Assembly: GCF_014192275.1 (NCBI RefSeq)
Contig: NZ_JACHXR010000013.1
Location: forward strand, 42,269 to 106,268
Source of the DNA: Halomonas stenophila
GTDB taxonomy: Bacteria > Pseudomonadota > Gammaproteobacteria > Pseudomonadales > Halomonadaceae
Length of the DNA: 64,000 nucleotides
Direction: 5' to 3'
Under the pieces are notes generated by a model. That model did no database searches and was not told the origin of the DNA. It saw only the letters and a program-made list of their open reading frames with translations. Both the position numbers and the translations under genes were made by a program. This document shows, in pieces, positions 63,935 through 64,000 of the stretch; the first letter of the stretch is position 1; every line of letters begins with the position of its first letter.

Positions 63935-64000
63935 TCAGGCCGCATTCCTGTCTGATTGATCGGCTACCTGCTCCCCGTCCTGGAACTTGACGTTGCTGAC
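63935..64000 (-). CDS. C-terminal fragment of an unidentified gene
   Basis: Reading leftward from the window edge, 21 codons (VSNVKFQDGEQVADQSDRNAA) end in a TGA at 63935-63937, 24 bases before the junction where the GGDEF-EAL frame is interrupted. The fragment is too short to place in a family. It may be the end of the element that truncated the neighbouring gene. Confidence 0.35.
   Translation of the reverse strand, partial: VSNVKFQDGEQVADQSDRNAA

Overview
The window is very GC-rich, densely coded DNA from a Gammaproteobacterium, most likely a Halomonas-type member of the Halomonadaceae. That call rests on gene content rather than a marker gene: a TAXI-type TRAP transporter, a fused OsmC-YcaO protein, a complete leucine-catabolic liu operon, many LysR/TetR/AraC regulators, and several molybdenum hydroxylases and flavoenzymes. 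There is no rRNA, tRNA, CRISPR array, intact transposase or prophage. It reads as a chromosomal catabolic and accessory region.

Layout, left to right. (1) 1-9025: two sets of xanthine-dehydrogenase-family molybdenum hydroxylase subunits with their maturation factors (a MocA-like cytidylyltransferase and XdhC), interrupted by an AraC regulator and a zinc-free NADP-dependent reductase. (2) 9066-12295: a methyltransferase, a probably frameshifted ParD-like antitoxin, a PLP-dependent gamma-family lyase/synthase and a small membrane protein. (3) 12325-14469: a protein in which a dCache sensor appears fused to a complete pentameric ligand-gated ion channel (pLGIC) module; this is the most unusual gene here. 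(4) 14655-25183: mixed metabolic genes (methyltransferase, DUF503, glycerophosphodiesterase, two paralogous FAD oxidoreductases, a GlxA-type regulator, glyoxalase-fold protein, Tat-exported intradiol dioxygenase, amidase).

(5) 25350-33678: a leftward operon encoding a Tat-linked GMC dehydrogenase, E1 alpha, E1 beta, a free-standing lipoyl protein, an E2 core without lipoyl domain and a lipoate ligase. It is transcribed away from a sigma-54-dependent activator. A good -24/-12 promoter and a pair of 19-base repeats, presumably the activator sites, lie in the divergent gap. (6) 33741-40765: truncated hemoglobin, a TetR regulator with a NemR-like operator, an AhpD-like protein, then a BTAD/AfsR-type regulator heading a run with a tandem DUF4242 protein, an OsmC protein and an FAD monooxygenase. 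(7) 40793-46266: a one-component regulator divergent from a TupBCA-like tungstate importer, then a LysR regulator divergent from an SbtA-family permease.

(8) 46519-53575: the liuA-liuB-liuC-liuD-liuE leucine/isovalerate pathway, preceded by a perfect 16-base palindrome matching the LiuR operator type, with repeat elements in two of the gaps. (9) 53651-64000: a transposase remnant, a TetR regulator divergent from an orphan ketoacyl-ACP synthase, OsmC-YcaO, the TAXI TRAP transporter, a GGDEF-EAL protein that looks 5'-truncated, and the tail of an unidentified gene.

How it fits together: the Mo hydroxylases need molybdopterin cofactor, and a Mo/W-type oxyanion importer lies in the same window. 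The sigma-54 operon looks like periplasmic oxidation of an alcohol or diol followed by thiamine-dependent cleavage of a ketone in the cytoplasm. The liu operon takes isovaleryl-CoA to acetoacetate and acetyl-CoA.
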